IMG/VR virus record: IMGVR_UViG_3300020463_000016
Coordinates: 1-64,000 of that record
Reading direction: 5' to 3' (one strand)
DNA length: 64,000 bases
Source: a virus
Part shown: one piece after another, positions 46,250 through 55,932 of the stretch
Position numbering within the stretch: position 1 is the first letter of the stretch
Layout of the letters: every line of letters begins with the position of its first letter
The notes under the pieces: model-generated
What the model was told of the DNA's origin: nothing
The model's input: only the letters and a program-made list of their open reading frames with translations
The model's database searches: none
Program-made: the position numbers and the translations under genes

Positions 46250-49200
46250 TATGCTTGATTTATTATTATAACTTGTTGGGCAACCGCGGATCCTGTAACC
46301 CTAGAATTTCCATAAGGATTTATTCTAACTTCCGCTGTTCTTGAAGAGCTTGTAGTATTGTTTTCTACATTTATAGTAAAAGGATAATTAGAGCCAGCAA
46401 AATTTATGCCATCAGGGTCAACAATTTTAGTTCCAGCAGAGCCATTCATTAATACCCAAGATTGAGTTGCGGATACTGCTATTGGTATTGTAGCCCCATT
46501 GGAGTTTGTTATACTTGTATTTGAGTTGCCTGAAGCATTAAATGATATTGAAGACACATAAGTCCCTACAGAAGCTGTCACTTCACCCGAACCTGTTATG
46601 GTAGCCGTTGCAGTAGTGTTTTCTGAAACAGCGGGTAAAACAATATTATATTGTAGATATTCTTGCGAAGCTCCATCAATACCGCCAGTGCCAACAGCTA
46701 CACCTGGTACATTGTATGTTAATCCGTGCCCATTAGGCAAAAATACTTTTGTCGTGCCAGAGGCAGTCCATCTTAACGCGGCTGTTCTTTTTGCAACTGC
46801 ATCATATGGACTTATTGTATATGCCGTGTTAACAGAAGTATTTACAGGTGTAGTTAATGCCCCGCTTGCTGGTGTTGCCCATGTTAATTGAGGCAATACA
46901 GTAGCAGAACCACTTATGCCTAAAGAATTATTAGTTGCAGTTGCAGGAACTGTTATCGGAAAACCAGCAATTACATTGCCATTACTAAAACTTAAGTTAA
47001 AAGGTACTATATTAGTACCTGCACCCATTCCTGAATGATTAGAACAATAATAATATAATGTAGGCGTATTTGATGCAATAACTATTTGCGTATATGCACC
47101 AGCAGACCCAGGTGTTCCATTATAAGTTACCCCAGTGGTATATTCGGTACCGCTTGCGTGAGTCCCATTTGATGTAGTACTAAATTTAAAAGGGTGTCCG
47201 CTATTAGAACTATCACTTTGATCAAATTTATAAGTTTTACCTTTAGTTAAAGTTAAAATAGGTTGTTTCAAATAGTCAATATTATTAGTCGCATCGTCTA
47301 TTGCATATTTATTTGCACCATAATTTCTAACAATTACATTTTTAGTAATAGTTGAAGCTGTAATAGCTGCCGCTTCAGTTAACCCTGTTATATTAGCCGA
47401 TATTAATCCCGGATCTATATAATGTGTGCTTATAGGAGAAACTGTAATATTTAAGTTATTTGCACCAGCTGTAGTATATGTTGCTAAAGCAGGGCTAACA
47501 TTACCGTTAGTAACGGCATCTCCTACACTTATAGTTAATAAATTAACTTCAAAAATAAGGTCAGCACCAACACCCGCTATATTTACAGTTTTTGTTTCAT
47601 TGCTTGCGCTAGCTGTATAATTTATTTTAAATACTAAATTATTATTTGTTATAGCAGAAGGGTTTGTTATACCTAAACCAGCACCCGATAACGTTATATC
47701 ATTTATACTATTAAATTCAAAATCTGCATTTTTTGGCTTTGCAGTTACTACCCATTCTATAACTTCATTTTGTTTTGCGTTAATAGTTTGTTCGCCTGTA
47801 ATTATGCTATTATTAGCTGCGCCAGAAAATTGTAAAGTTATTGCATAATAGTTTTCTAAAGCAGGTTGTACCCCAACAGAAGAAATATCTGTTTGCATAA
47901 AATCTAGCTCCCATCCGGTGCTACCTTCATAACTTACATTATTAAAAGTTTTTACAGTAGAAGGGCTGTCATTTAAAATAGGTTCTATATAAGATTCTGC
48001 CGCAGAAGCGCCATAAAATGTATTTCTATTTACACTTTCATCATTATGCTTCCATAATTTACCTGAATTAAAAGTATAATAAATATTATTTAAGCTTAAA
48101 CCTCCTTCTTGATTATAAGATTTAAAGCTTGTCCACCCCTGTGCACCTTCGTCAAAGGATATAGTAAGGTATTCGTCAACAGCAGTAGCTACATTTGTAT
48201 CTTTGTGGCCACTAAAACCTGTACCAACTAAAGTAATATTATATAAGTTGTTATATTCATCGTATGAACCAATAACCTTATTTGATTTGGCTAAAGCATC
48301 CCTAAAAAAATCGCTCATACCCATATTAGATATTTCAACTAACCCGTTTTGAGATAGTCGCATAACACTACCTCTACTTTTATCAGTAAAGTATTTTGCA
48401 TATCCATAATATGCAAAAGATTTTGGATCTTTTGATATACCAAATTCTCCTGCATAAGGCGCAATTGTACCTAAAAATTGAGTATTTGTAGTTACAGGTA
48501 TTGCACCGCCTTCTGCTGAATATATAAAGTCTTTGTTAACAGGGGATCTTGAAATTTTATCTTCTTGAAAAACAACTATTTGGGTGTCGTCGGCAAATAG
48601 CTTTTGTACAGACCCATCTTGAGGGTCTAAAGATATTGTTATGCCGCCCTCGGCTTCATTAAATTGATTTATATAATTTATATTTGTTCTTGAATTAAAC
48701 AGCCCGCTAGAATGTATTAAAGTATTAAATCTTCTTTCTTCAGCAAAGTTTTCTTTTACAACATACGCTCTAACGCCGACATCAAAAGCCCTTTCATTAA
48801 AGCCCGCTCTTAACCTATTTATTTCAATGTGCGTACCAGAAGTAAATGTTAATAAATAACAATTATAAAACTGTATGTCTATTGCTGTTGTTGTTAAAGC
48901 AGATATTAAGCCACCTGTTGATGTTTCAAAAAATATGTCTAGATCAGATTCAAAAGGCTCTGTTTCAAATACAGCCACACCTGATGTTACAGAATCCGTA
49001 GGGACATTAGCTGTGCCCGCAGGATTGTTTATAGATTGAACCTTACTTAAAGTAGCTGTTGTTTTATTAACTCCACCTAATATTTTAGGATATACCGCAA
49101 CATCACAAGGAGAAATGGTTCCGCTTGTACTAGGCGGTATAACGGCGGTTTGATCTCTTGGTATTTTGTTAATGCTGTCTCCAAATCTATTTACTACATT

Positions 49201-50598
49201 TAATGAAGTTATAGTGGAAATCCAATTGTAATATTGTTGTTCTCTTTGTTTTACAACAATTCTATAAGAATAGCACCAATCTAAAGCCTGCAATGCTGTT
49301 ATAGTCGATTGTGAAAATGCTATACGCAATGAATTAAATACACTTGTACTATTAGATTCGCCAGTTGCCGCATCAATAAAAACCGTATCTCCTCCTGTTT
49401 CAGATAATAATACAGGTGTTTGTCTTCCGAATTTATCAGCAAGAACAATACCAACCTGGTATGTTCTTCTTGATTTTACAGACATTCTGTCATCTAAAGC
49501 TGAATATCTGGCTGATGCTTCGCCTGTCCTGCTTACTGTAAACGATACTTTTGGTATATTAAAATTCTGTAAATAATTTCCATAAACCAATCTACCTCCA
49601 GCTAATTCTTGTGACTTAGCAAGTCTAGGTACTGCATCAGATACTCTTGTCAATTGATCTGAAGGCAAGGTTTTAAAAGGATCTTGAGATTTATAAAAAA
49701 AGTTTATTGAAGTTTCAGAAGTTAAAACTTTACTTTCAACAACGTATAATGCACCACTTCCTGTTTCTTTATATATTAATTCGACCTTATTGATGCCTAA
49801 GTTAGCTGGGGTAGGCACTGATAATTGAACAGATTTTATAGCATTAACAAAAGTTTCAATTTCACCAAAGTCTTCAATATTTGTAGCAATAGTATCAGCA
49901 TTATCTAGTCTTGAAAAACATATAGGTGTAAATGGAGCTAATACACTGTATTCGCCGTCTTCAAATTGATACCTATAAGAAAACCTAATTAATTTATTTT
50001 CAAGAAAATTAGAAGTAATTACGTTGCCTTGTTCATCTGAATTAGAAACACCGATTATATTTGCCGCAACGTATGGCGCATATTTAGCAACAGATATTAT
50101 ATCGTCAATGTTTGAATTTAAATCATATCTATTAGGGGTATTCCTGGCAGTTTCAACATTTATTTTTCTTGGAGGATTTCTATCATCTGTAAAGAATAAA
50201 AGCTCATCAACTAAGTTTATGCCGGTAATTAAATAATTTTGATGAAAATTTAAAGCAACACTATTAACTAAAACGGTCGCTTTATTTGCTTTTTGATTAT
50301 ATTCTATTATTTGATGACTACCGTTATTTATTTCATTGTATGAAGAATTTGTTGTAATAAAGTAATATATTCTTTCATTACCATTGTCTCTGTACTCCCC
50401 TATAACCTTTGCATTGGCTAAACTAGTATCGTTGATTAGTTTATTACCCAATATATTTTCAACAGCGCCTATATCTGAGCTTTCTGATTTGCTAACATTT
50501 ATATTTAATGCTTCTCGATATTCACCGGGCTTTAGCATTTTATCGTCTAAATCGCGATTCATTTTGCTCGCGTTAAAGAGTCTTTTAATTTCTGGCAT
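46249..50598 (-). CDS. Large tail tube/nozzle-like protein with beta C-terminus (1449 aa)
   Basis: The N-terminal ~750 residues (MPEIKRLFNASKMNRDLDDK; 'EALNINVSKSES', 'DELLFFTDDRNPPRKINVET', 'FSYRYQFEDGEYSVLAPF') match the layout of large beta-propeller-like tail tubular B/nozzle proteins of podoviruses and crAss-like phages. The C-terminal ~550 residues are Ig-like beta domains. Within them, residues about 1115-1195 form a cupredoxin-like module: 'LTKGKTYKFDQSDSSNSGHP', then 'APTLYYY'-type strand and CSNHSGMG, placing His, Cys, His and Met in the order of type-1 copper ligands. That module is frequent in marine phage tail proteins. Confidence 0.75.
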   Translation of the reverse strand: MPEIKRLFNASKMNRDLDDKMLKPGEYREALNINVSKSESSDIGAVENILGNKLINDTSLANAKVIGEYRDNGNERIYYFITTNSSYNEINNGSHQIIEYNQKANKATVLVNSVALNFHQNYLITGINLVDELLFFTDDRNPPRKINVETARNTPNRYDLNSNIDDIISVAKYAPYVAANIIGVSNSDEQGNVITSNFLENKLIRFSYRYQFEDGEYSVLAPFTPICFSRLDNADTIATNIEDFGEIETFVNAIKSVQLSVPTPANLGINKVELIYKETGSGALYVVESKVLTSETSINFFYKSQDPFKTLPSDQLTRVSDAVPRLAKSQELAGGRLVYGNYLQNFNIPKVSFTVSRTGEASARYSALDDRMSVKSRRTYQVGIVLADKFGRQTPVLLSETGGDTVFIDAATGESNSTSVFNSLRIAFSQSTITALQALDWCYSYRIVVKQREQQYYNWISTITSLNVVNRFGDSINKIPRDQTAVIPPSTSGTISPCDVAVYPKILGGVNKTTATLSKVQSINNPAGTANVPTDSVTSGVAVFETEPFESDLDIFFETSTGGLISALTTTAIDIQFYNCYLLTFTSGTHIEINRLRAGFNERAFDVGVRAYVVKENFAEERRFNTLIHSSGLFNSRTNINYINQFNEAEGGITISLDPQDGSVQKLFADDTQIVVFQEDKISRSPVNKDFIYSAEGGAIPVTTNTQFLGTIAPYAGEFGISKDPKSFAYYGYAKYFTDKSRGSVMRLSQNGLVEISNMGMSDFFRDALAKSNKVIGSYDEYNNLYNITLVGTGFSGHKDTNVATAVDEYLTISFDEGAQGWTSFKSYNQEGGLSLNNIYYTFNSGKLWKHNDESVNRNTFYGASAAESYIEPILNDSPSTVKTFNNVSYEGSTGWELDFMQTDISSVGVQPALENYYAITLQFSGAANNSIITGEQTINAKQNEVIEWVVTAKPKNADFEFNSINDITLSGAGLGITNPSAITNNNLVFKINYTASASNETKTVNIAGVGADLIFEVNLLTISVGDAVTNGNVSPALATYTTAGANNLNITVSPISTHYIDPGLISANITGLTEAAAITASTITKNVIVRNYGANKYAIDDATNNIDYLKQPILTLTKGKTYKFDQSDSSNSGHPFKFSTTSNGTHASGTEYTTGVTYNGTPGSAGAYTQIVIASNTPTLYYYCSNHSGMGAGTNIVPFNLSFSNGNVIAGFPITVPATATNNSLGISGSATVLPQLTWATPASGALTTPVNTSVNTAYTISPYDAVAKRTAALRWTASGTTKVFLPNGHGLTYNVPGVAVGTGGIDGASQEYLQYNIVLPAVSENTTATATITGSGEVTASVGTYVSSISFNASGNSNTSITNSNGATIPIAVSATQSWVLMNGSAGTKIVDPDGINFAGSNYPFTINVENNTTSSSRTAEVRINPYGNSRVTGSAVAQQVIIINQA

Positions 50599-50602
50599 AT
50601 AT

Positions 50603-51514
50603 TTAGTGTTTAATCCATTTGGATTTACCTCTAAGTACTTGTGTTAATTCTTCAAGTTTTATATTACTTAATCTAAGTTTTGCATTTCGCATTTTTGCAG
50701 CAGCTTCTTTTTTATAAAGAGCAGCAGCGCCAGCAGCAGAAGGCCTTATTTTAGAAAGATTATATAATATATTAGCATAAACAGCATCTTCAGCTAGCTT
50801 TGGAACTAATACATTATCAAAATTGCCATTATTGCCAAGCCCATCTGATATGTATTGTATAGAAATTAAATCTCCTTCGCTAAAAACAGAATTAAAATAT
50901 ATTTTTCCAGCTTCTATATCTAAAAGATAAGTTCCATTAGAGTTTTGTCTTTCTGGTTCTGACCCATATCTTGTTATATAAGTATCTTCATTGTTATCGT
51001 CAAAATAATTTTCAAAGTTTTTCTTTTGCAAATCAACTTTAGATTTTTGGAATCTACTAGCTGTTTCTGATATTTCGCTAAAAGTTAAATTACCGTCTTG
51101 ATCATATATATATTTAAAATCTTGGTCTTGGGCAACAGCTTTTGTTGCCTTACTAGTTTTTGAATTTTGTATAGCGCGATGGTTACCCTCGTTGTCTACA
51201 TAAGCTATTTTAACAAAATTTACATAGTCCGAAGGCAAAGAAAGTTGCAAAGTTGAACTTAACTCAACTTCTATATTTTTTTCTGCATGAAAAATATCAT
51301 AACTAAATTCTTGTACAGATCTCTGTGCCCAAAAAGCTACTTCATATCTTGGTACTTTTGTGAGAATTTTATCATCCCCTATATATCCAACAATAAAGTT
51401 ATTTATAATATCATTCAAATGCACTCTGCTGTAATAACCGGGAATTGCTGTGCCTGTTCCACCTTCTAATGCGGAATAATTGTCTACGTCTAAAGGTTTT
51501 CTTGATATTGCCAT
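50603..51514 (-). CDS. Tail/ring adaptor protein (303 aa)
   Basis: Starts MAISRKPLDVDNYSALEGGT and ends with a helical, basic tail 'AAAKMRNAKLRLSNIKLEEL' followed by 'LRGKSKWIKH'. The beta central region ('LQLSLPSDYVNFVKIAYVD') resembles tail tubular A / ring proteins that sit under the portal in podoviruses. Order capsid - ring proteins - nozzle supports this. Medium confidence. Confidence 0.65.
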   Translation of the reverse strand: MAISRKPLDVDNYSALEGGTGTAIPGYYSRVHLNDIINNFIVGYIGDDKILTKVPRYEVAFWAQRSVQEFSYDIFHAEKNIEVELSSTLQLSLPSDYVNFVKIAYVDNEGNHRAIQNSKTSKATKAVAQDQDFKYIYDQDGNLTFSEISETASRFQKSKVDLQKKNFENYFDDNNEDTYITRYGSEPERQNSNGTYLLDIEAGKIYFNSVFSEGDLISIQYISDGLGNNGNFDNVLVPKLAEDAVYANILYNLSKIRPSAAGAAALYKKEAAAKMRNAKLRLSNIKLEELTQVLRGKSKWIKH

Positions 51515-52257
51515 TATTGTTCAGTTGCTTGAAGTTGTTGATCTTTACTTTGCGCAAAACCGGCTATATCCGCTTGTTTTATAGTAACTCCAGCTAGCGT
51601 AAGTATTTTATATATTAATTCAGAGTATTCAGATATATGTAATTCAAAATTTAAAGATTTTGCTGTAGCTGAATAACTATCAGTAGCTGGATCAAAAACA
51701 GTTGAATCGTATATAGGTTCGTTTGGCACACCCGCAGCTAACTGCGAGGATGTAGGCATTATATAACCCCATTTAGGAGCATTAGGAGCCTTTAAATACT
51801 CTATATTAACGCCTGAGGTAACTGTACTAGGGTATACTCTAATTGCGTTTCCTACTATTGTATATACTGGCTGAGTTGTTACAGGGTAAGTTAAGGGTGA
51901 TTGGTTTATAAACTTAACGTCTTTGTGCGAAATAAAATCCGCTTCTATACTATTAACCTGTACGCTACCTAACTTATAAAAATCAGTAGGAAAAGCCCAA
52001 GTGCCGCTTGATTGGCTTAAATCACCACTTTTATAAAAAGTATTTATTTTTTCGGCGGTAGTAATTATAGGATCTGAAAAGTCCGCATTATATAATCCAC
52101 CGGCCTCATACATTAATTGCTTATTAAAATAACTTTCAAATATTTCATTTTGAGCTATATTTGCCAACCTATTGTATTCTTCAGGCGTTATATATCCTCT
52201 ATTATCTTTATTAGCAATAGTAAGTACGGTTTGATATACGTCGTTTATATTTACCAT
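51514..52257 (-). CDS. Tail/ring protein (247 aa)
   Basis: 'VYQTVLTIANKDNRGYITPE' 'EYNRLANIAQNEIFESYF' at the N-terminus is a helical pattern common to podovirus ring or gatekeeper proteins, followed by a beta region with 'YTIVGNAIRVYPSTVTSGVN' and 'IEYLKAP'. One base overlap with the next gene. Probably the second ring/neck component. Confidence 0.65.
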   Translation of the reverse strand: MVNINDVYQTVLTIANKDNRGYITPEEYNRLANIAQNEIFESYFNKQLMYEAGGLYNADFSDPIITTAEKINTFYKSGDLSQSSGTWAFPTDFYKLGSVQVNSIEADFISHKDVKFINQSPLTYPVTTQPVYTIVGNAIRVYPSTVTSGVNIEYLKAPNAPKWGYIMPTSSQLAAGVPNEPIYDSTVFDPATDSYSATAKSLNFELHISEYSELIYKILTLAGVTIKQADIAGFAQSKDQQLQATEQ

Positions 52258-52278
52258 GTTTTGTTTATTGATTAGTGA

Positions 52279-52305
52279 GCATAAGGTTAATTTCTTACCT
52301 TACGC
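52279..52305 (-). other. Hairpin between virion genes, no U tract
   Basis: On the minus strand, GCGTAAGGT pairs with ACCTTATGC (nine pairs, one G-U) around a nine-base loop, eight bases after the stop of the 257-residue gene. No run of U follows in the sense direction, so it is not a standard terminator; an RNA-processing or stabilising hairpin is possible. Confidence 0.45.
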
Positions 52306-52312
52306 CCTTTTA

Positions 52313-53086
52313 TTACGAAATTTTTTTCATAATAGACTTCATTAAGTCAACTCCTTCGTCTGTTTTGAAGTAAGCGGCTAATGCGCCATAAGGATGTTGA
52401 TCAAAAGGCACAGTCATTACCTTTTTACCATTTGCTAATTTAAATACTGTGTTGTCATCGGTAAGGTTTAATATACCCATTTCAACAGCTCTATTAGCAA
52501 GATTTCTTAGTTTTATATCTTCATCTTGCGATAATTCAATAAATAATTCTGGATCATTTTGAGCAAATCTATAAGCGTCTCTTTTAAGTTCTTTAGAAGT
52601 TAAATTAGTAACAGAAGAACCTAATTCTGTTCTCATTATTGCTTCTAAATGTTCAATGTCCAAAGTTTTAACAAGATTAAGTGCTTCTAATTCTAACTCT
52701 AAATTTTCAATTTCATCCGTAGCTTCAGCTACTTCATCAATTTCTGTCCAAAGTTCACCAGATAAAGGGTGATATATAGATAGTAACTTTTGTAAAGCTT
52801 GTTGTTGCCTCGGTACTTCTATAACCCCGTCTAAAAATATAACATGCCCCAGCGTAACATAGCCTTCTTGTTCGTTTACAAACAAAGACTTTTGATTAGT
52901 AGCATATCTTATTTCTTTATTTTCGCCAGTATTTTCATCAAACCAAAACAATGGTTTTCTTAATGTATGTTTAGACTGCACTGTCCAACTTATTGGCGAT
53001 TTATTTCCTGATAGAATATAAACTCTATCTTTTATTTCCCAACCCTTTTCAGGGTTAATAATTCTTTTTTTTGTTTGTGTATCCAT
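52313..53086 (-). CDS. Hypothetical structural-region protein (257 aa)
   Basis: N-terminal beta part ('KGWEIKDRVYILSGNKSPIS') and an acidic helical middle with long Leu/Glu heptads ('ENLELELEALNLVKTLDIEH'), then 'VFKLANGKKVMTVPFDQHPY'. Lies between the capsid gene and the ring genes. Could be a head-completion or tail-assembly protein; family not recognised. Confidence 0.6.
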   Translation of the reverse strand: MDTQTKKRIINPEKGWEIKDRVYILSGNKSPISWTVQSKHTLRKPLFWFDENTGENKEIRYATNQKSLFVNEQEGYVTLGHVIFLDGVIEVPRQQQALQKLLSIYHPLSGELWTEIDEVAEATDEIENLELELEALNLVKTLDIEHLEAIMRTELGSSVTNLTSKELKRDAYRFAQNDPELFIELSQDEDIKLRNLANRAVEMGILNLTDDNTVFKLANGKKVMTVPFDQHPYGALAAYFKTDEGVDLMKSIMKKIS

Positions 53087-53099
53087 AATATAATATAAT

Positions 53100-53142
53100 A
53101 AAATAAAAAAGAGGTATGGGTGGCCGAAACCACCCGTCCTCT
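53100..53142 (-). terminator. Rho-independent terminator after the capsid gene
   Basis: On the minus strand AGAGG (53142-53138) and GGGTGG (53135-53130) pair with CCACCC (53122-53117) and CCTCT (53114-53110), followed by TTTTTTATTTTA. It starts eight bases after the capsid stop. Strong hairpin plus U tract; it should end or attenuate transcripts so that the capsid gene is expressed more than the tail genes. Confidence 0.88.
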
Positions 53143-53150
53143 AGTAATAA

Positions 53151-54677
53151 TTATGCTTTAAATAATACAAAGTTATTAGCACCTTGTACAATCAAACATC
53201 TTTCAGATAAGTAGTGCATTCTCATTTCATCAATTGGTGATGAAGAAGCGCCTCCTACAGATCCAGTAACCCAAGACTTCATTTTTCTGTTTTCAGTCTC
53301 AGAAGCTCTATAACGTATATGTAAGAAAGGTCTCTTAATGTTTTTTCCAAGAACTTGGTCGTATACTGTTGAAGTACCAGCAGGAACTAGTACGCCTTCA
53401 ATATCTTTAAAACCACCTCTTGTAGAGAAATCATTTAGATATTTCCAATCTGTTTTATAAAAGTCATAAGAACCTCTTCTGTAACCAGTAAAGCCTAGAT
53501 TAAGAGCCATGTCTTCGCTATTGTTAAATACCCCAAAAGAAGTACCTCCAGAATATCCGCCATTTTGCTGAGCAAGAATGTCATCAATTTCTAAAGAAAG
53601 ATCTCTTCCTAAGAAAAGCATATTTTCTTCAATAGCACCTTGCTTGTCCAATTGCTTAAGAACAGCATCAAAATCAGTTAAAGCACCACCTGAAACTTGC
53701 GCTCCAAAGTCAGAGTATACATTACCTCTTGCTTCAACAGCCTCAAAAAATCCTTCAGTACCTTTAGCAGTAGCTGTAATAGCTGAATCATAAAAGTCTA
53801 AAGTAGCACCAGTGTTTAATTGTTTAACACCTTCAACCATAGACATTTCTAAGTAATCTTCCCATCGTAGTCTATTTTCGTGCTCAGATTTAAGATACCA
53901 TAAATATCCAGAAGCTCCGTTTTCAGAAGTAACTTCAATCCACCCAATTTGAGCAGTATCAGAACCGTTGATTGAATAGTGCTCTTTAAGGATAATTGGA
54001 GAATTGGTAAATGTAGCGTAGCTAGGATCTAGTTTTTCGTTAAAATTACCAGTTCCTTTTGCAAATTCAGATCCATAAGCAAGAGCTGTAAATCTTTGTG
54101 CAGTTGTAATTGCGGGAACAGCACCAAGAGATTTAACTTGGAAATATTGTCCGCTTACATTAGTTACGATACCTTTTATCATTGCTCCAGTTCCACCTAC
54201 AGCTGAAGTAGCTGAAGATTGAGCTTGAATCATTACCGTTTGTCCTTTGCGGAAATTAACGGCAGTAGTTCCTTGAGAGGTAATGCCTAAGCTTGTAGGT
54301 TGTGCAGTTGGGACAAAAAAGTTTCCAACGTTACCACCTGTAGTTACAGCATTAGCCGCTGCAGGAGTAGTTCCTGTAGTAGGCATTGTGCCAGCATTAC
54401 TTAAATAAATGATATTTGCATATCTTGTGTGCAATCTACCTTGCTCAGTCCAAATAATTTGGTCTGAAGTAGATGGCATCTCCGCTGATACCATACGAAG
54501 GAAAGAACCTATAGATCTGTTTCCATATCTTTCAACTTCTTGTTCGTATACATCAGGTAAAAATTGTTGAGCCCACTGATTAAATGAGCTATCTGTAAAA
54601 TCAATATAGTTACCAGTATAAAGAGCTTTGCTTTGAGTTGGTTGCAAAGCTGCTGGTATTCCACTTGTAAAAGCCAT
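53151..54677 (-). CDS. Major capsid protein (508 aa)
   Basis: Builds the head shell. Length, position after scaffold and portal, and a mixed alpha/beta sequence with a long N-terminal arm (MAFTSGIPAALQPTQSKALY, 'QFLPDVYEQEVERYGNRSIG') and a spine-like region 'LRWEDYLEMSMVEGVKQLNT' fit the HK97-fold capsid proteins of crAss-like and related podoviruses. A 'GGSVGGASSSPIDEMRMHYL' loop and 'SERCLIVQGANNFVLFKA' end follow. I see no protease or decoration domain. The strong terminator directly after it supports high expression. Confidence 0.85.
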   Translation of the reverse strand: MAFTSGIPAALQPTQSKALYTGNYIDFTDSSFNQWAQQFLPDVYEQEVERYGNRSIGSFLRMVSAEMPSTSDQIIWTEQGRLHTRYANIIYLSNAGTMPTTGTTPAAANAVTTGGNVGNFFVPTAQPTSLGITSQGTTAVNFRKGQTVMIQAQSSATSAVGGTGAMIKGIVTNVSGQYFQVKSLGAVPAITTAQRFTALAYGSEFAKGTGNFNEKLDPSYATFTNSPIILKEHYSINGSDTAQIGWIEVTSENGASGYLWYLKSEHENRLRWEDYLEMSMVEGVKQLNTGATLDFYDSAITATAKGTEGFFEAVEARGNVYSDFGAQVSGGALTDFDAVLKQLDKQGAIEENMLFLGRDLSLEIDDILAQQNGGYSGGTSFGVFNNSEDMALNLGFTGYRRGSYDFYKTDWKYLNDFSTRGGFKDIEGVLVPAGTSTVYDQVLGKNIKRPFLHIRYRASETENRKMKSWVTGSVGGASSSPIDEMRMHYLSERCLIVQGANNFVLFKA

Positions 54678-54694
54678 TTTTTAAATTTTAAAAA

Positions 54695-55909
54695 TTATTT
54701 ATTCCATTTTATGCGCAATCTATTTGAGGAATCATTTTCAACAACTCTTACTTTATTATTTGAATTTGGTGCAGCTGAACTATCACTGCGTGGTGTCATA
54801 TCAATATTTTTAGAATTTTTCACTGTTTCTTTTATAGCGTCGGCACGGCCTTGTTCATAAAAGTGAGCTGCTAATTTATCAGCATTTCTACCAGCAAATA
54901 AAGCTTTATGATAATCACCAACTTTTTCCATTTCGCCTTCTTTATTTAAGTAAGGCTTAATAAAATTGTCAATTGTTGATTGAGCTGTTTTTACTTTTTT
55001 TGTATCGTCTACTTTGAACCTATATTTTTTTTCTCCAACTTTAAAATCAAAACCTTTGAACTCTTGATTAAAGAAATTATTTGTTCTAGTATCAAATGTA
55101 TTTTTTAATTTTTCTGCTTTTTCCTGTATTTTAGTTGCTTCATTATAAAAGTCTTGAGCCTCCTTGTATTCTTCAGGTACTTCATTTTGCTTTCTTAACT
55201 TAAGATCCGCATAGTATTTTTCCTTTGAATCGTTAAAATGCTTTTGAGCTTTATATAATTCTTCTTTAAATGCTAATTGTTTTGCTTTGATTTCAGAAGG
55301 TTCTGCAACCTCTTCATCATAAGCAAAATCTTTTTGCATTAAAAAATTAATATCCTCATTGTTTAAATGAGGTTTATTATTCCTGTAATATTCGTAAACT
55401 AACGTAGTGTTATCCATTTTAGAATAGTCTCTATTAAGATTAACATAATCTTCTAAAGTGCCATTCGTATCTTGCATAAAGTCTATTAGCTTTTGAATAT
55501 CTTCAGGGTATTCATTTGTTTGTGCAGTGTCTTCATTAACCTCTTGCACAACTTCTTCTTGAGGTTCTTCAATGCTTTCTTCTACAATTTCTAACGCTTC
55601 TTCTTTTTCTTCTTTAATTTCTTCGGCAGGTTCTTCAACGCTTTCTTGCTCGTTTTCTTCACGAATTTCTTCGCTAGCTTCGGGTTCGTTGCGTACAGAT
55701 ACCTCATCTGCGCTTTGCTTCTCAGTGGCATTAGTTTCTTGTGTTGGAGGGCTATCAACATTTACACGGTATACACCGTCATCTTGAAACCCATAGTTAG
55801 AATCTACTTCTCCGCTTTCAACTGCTTGTTCTAGCACAGCGGTCTCTTTTTCTTGTGGTGAGGTTTCTTCTTTAGTCTCAACCGTTTTTACTTCAATGTT
55901 TTCTTCCAT
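54695..55909 (-). CDS. Scaffolding protein candidate (404 aa)
   Basis: Very acidic: the first 155 residues are Glu/Val/Ser-rich and probably disordered ('PAEEIKEEKEEALEIVEESI'). Residues 170-330 are charged helices typical of scaffold cores ('PEEYKEAQDFYNEATKIQEK'), and the C-terminus is basic and short ('NKVRVVENDSSNRLRIKWNK'), as expected for a capsid-binding tail. Located between portal and capsid, the canonical scaffold position. Confidence 0.75.
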   Translation of the reverse strand: MEENIEVKTVETKEETSPQEKETAVLEQAVESGEVDSNYGFQDDGVYRVNVDSPPTQETNATEKQSADEVSVRNEPEASEEIREENEQESVEEPAEEIKEEKEEALEIVEESIEEPQEEVVQEVNEDTAQTNEYPEDIQKLIDFMQDTNGTLEDYVNLNRDYSKMDNTTLVYEYYRNNKPHLNNEDINFLMQKDFAYDEEVAEPSEIKAKQLAFKEELYKAQKHFNDSKEKYYADLKLRKQNEVPEEYKEAQDFYNEATKIQEKAEKLKNTFDTRTNNFFNQEFKGFDFKVGEKKYRFKVDDTKKVKTAQSTIDNFIKPYLNKEGEMEKVGDYHKALFAGRNADKLAAHFYEQGRADAIKETVKNSKNIDMTPRSDSSAAPNSNNKVRVVENDSSNRLRIKWNK

Positions 55910-55932
55910 AAGATATAATATAATAGTTTAAT

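Noticed and set aside
52279-52305. Terminator between ring genes and the 257-residue gene
   Set aside because: The hairpin is convincing but no U tract follows on the transcribed strand, so I list it only as a hairpin.
55572-55834. Plus-strand frames opposite the acidic scaffold
   Set aside because: Ser/Leu-rich readings of a Glu-rich repeat on the other strand; no real start.
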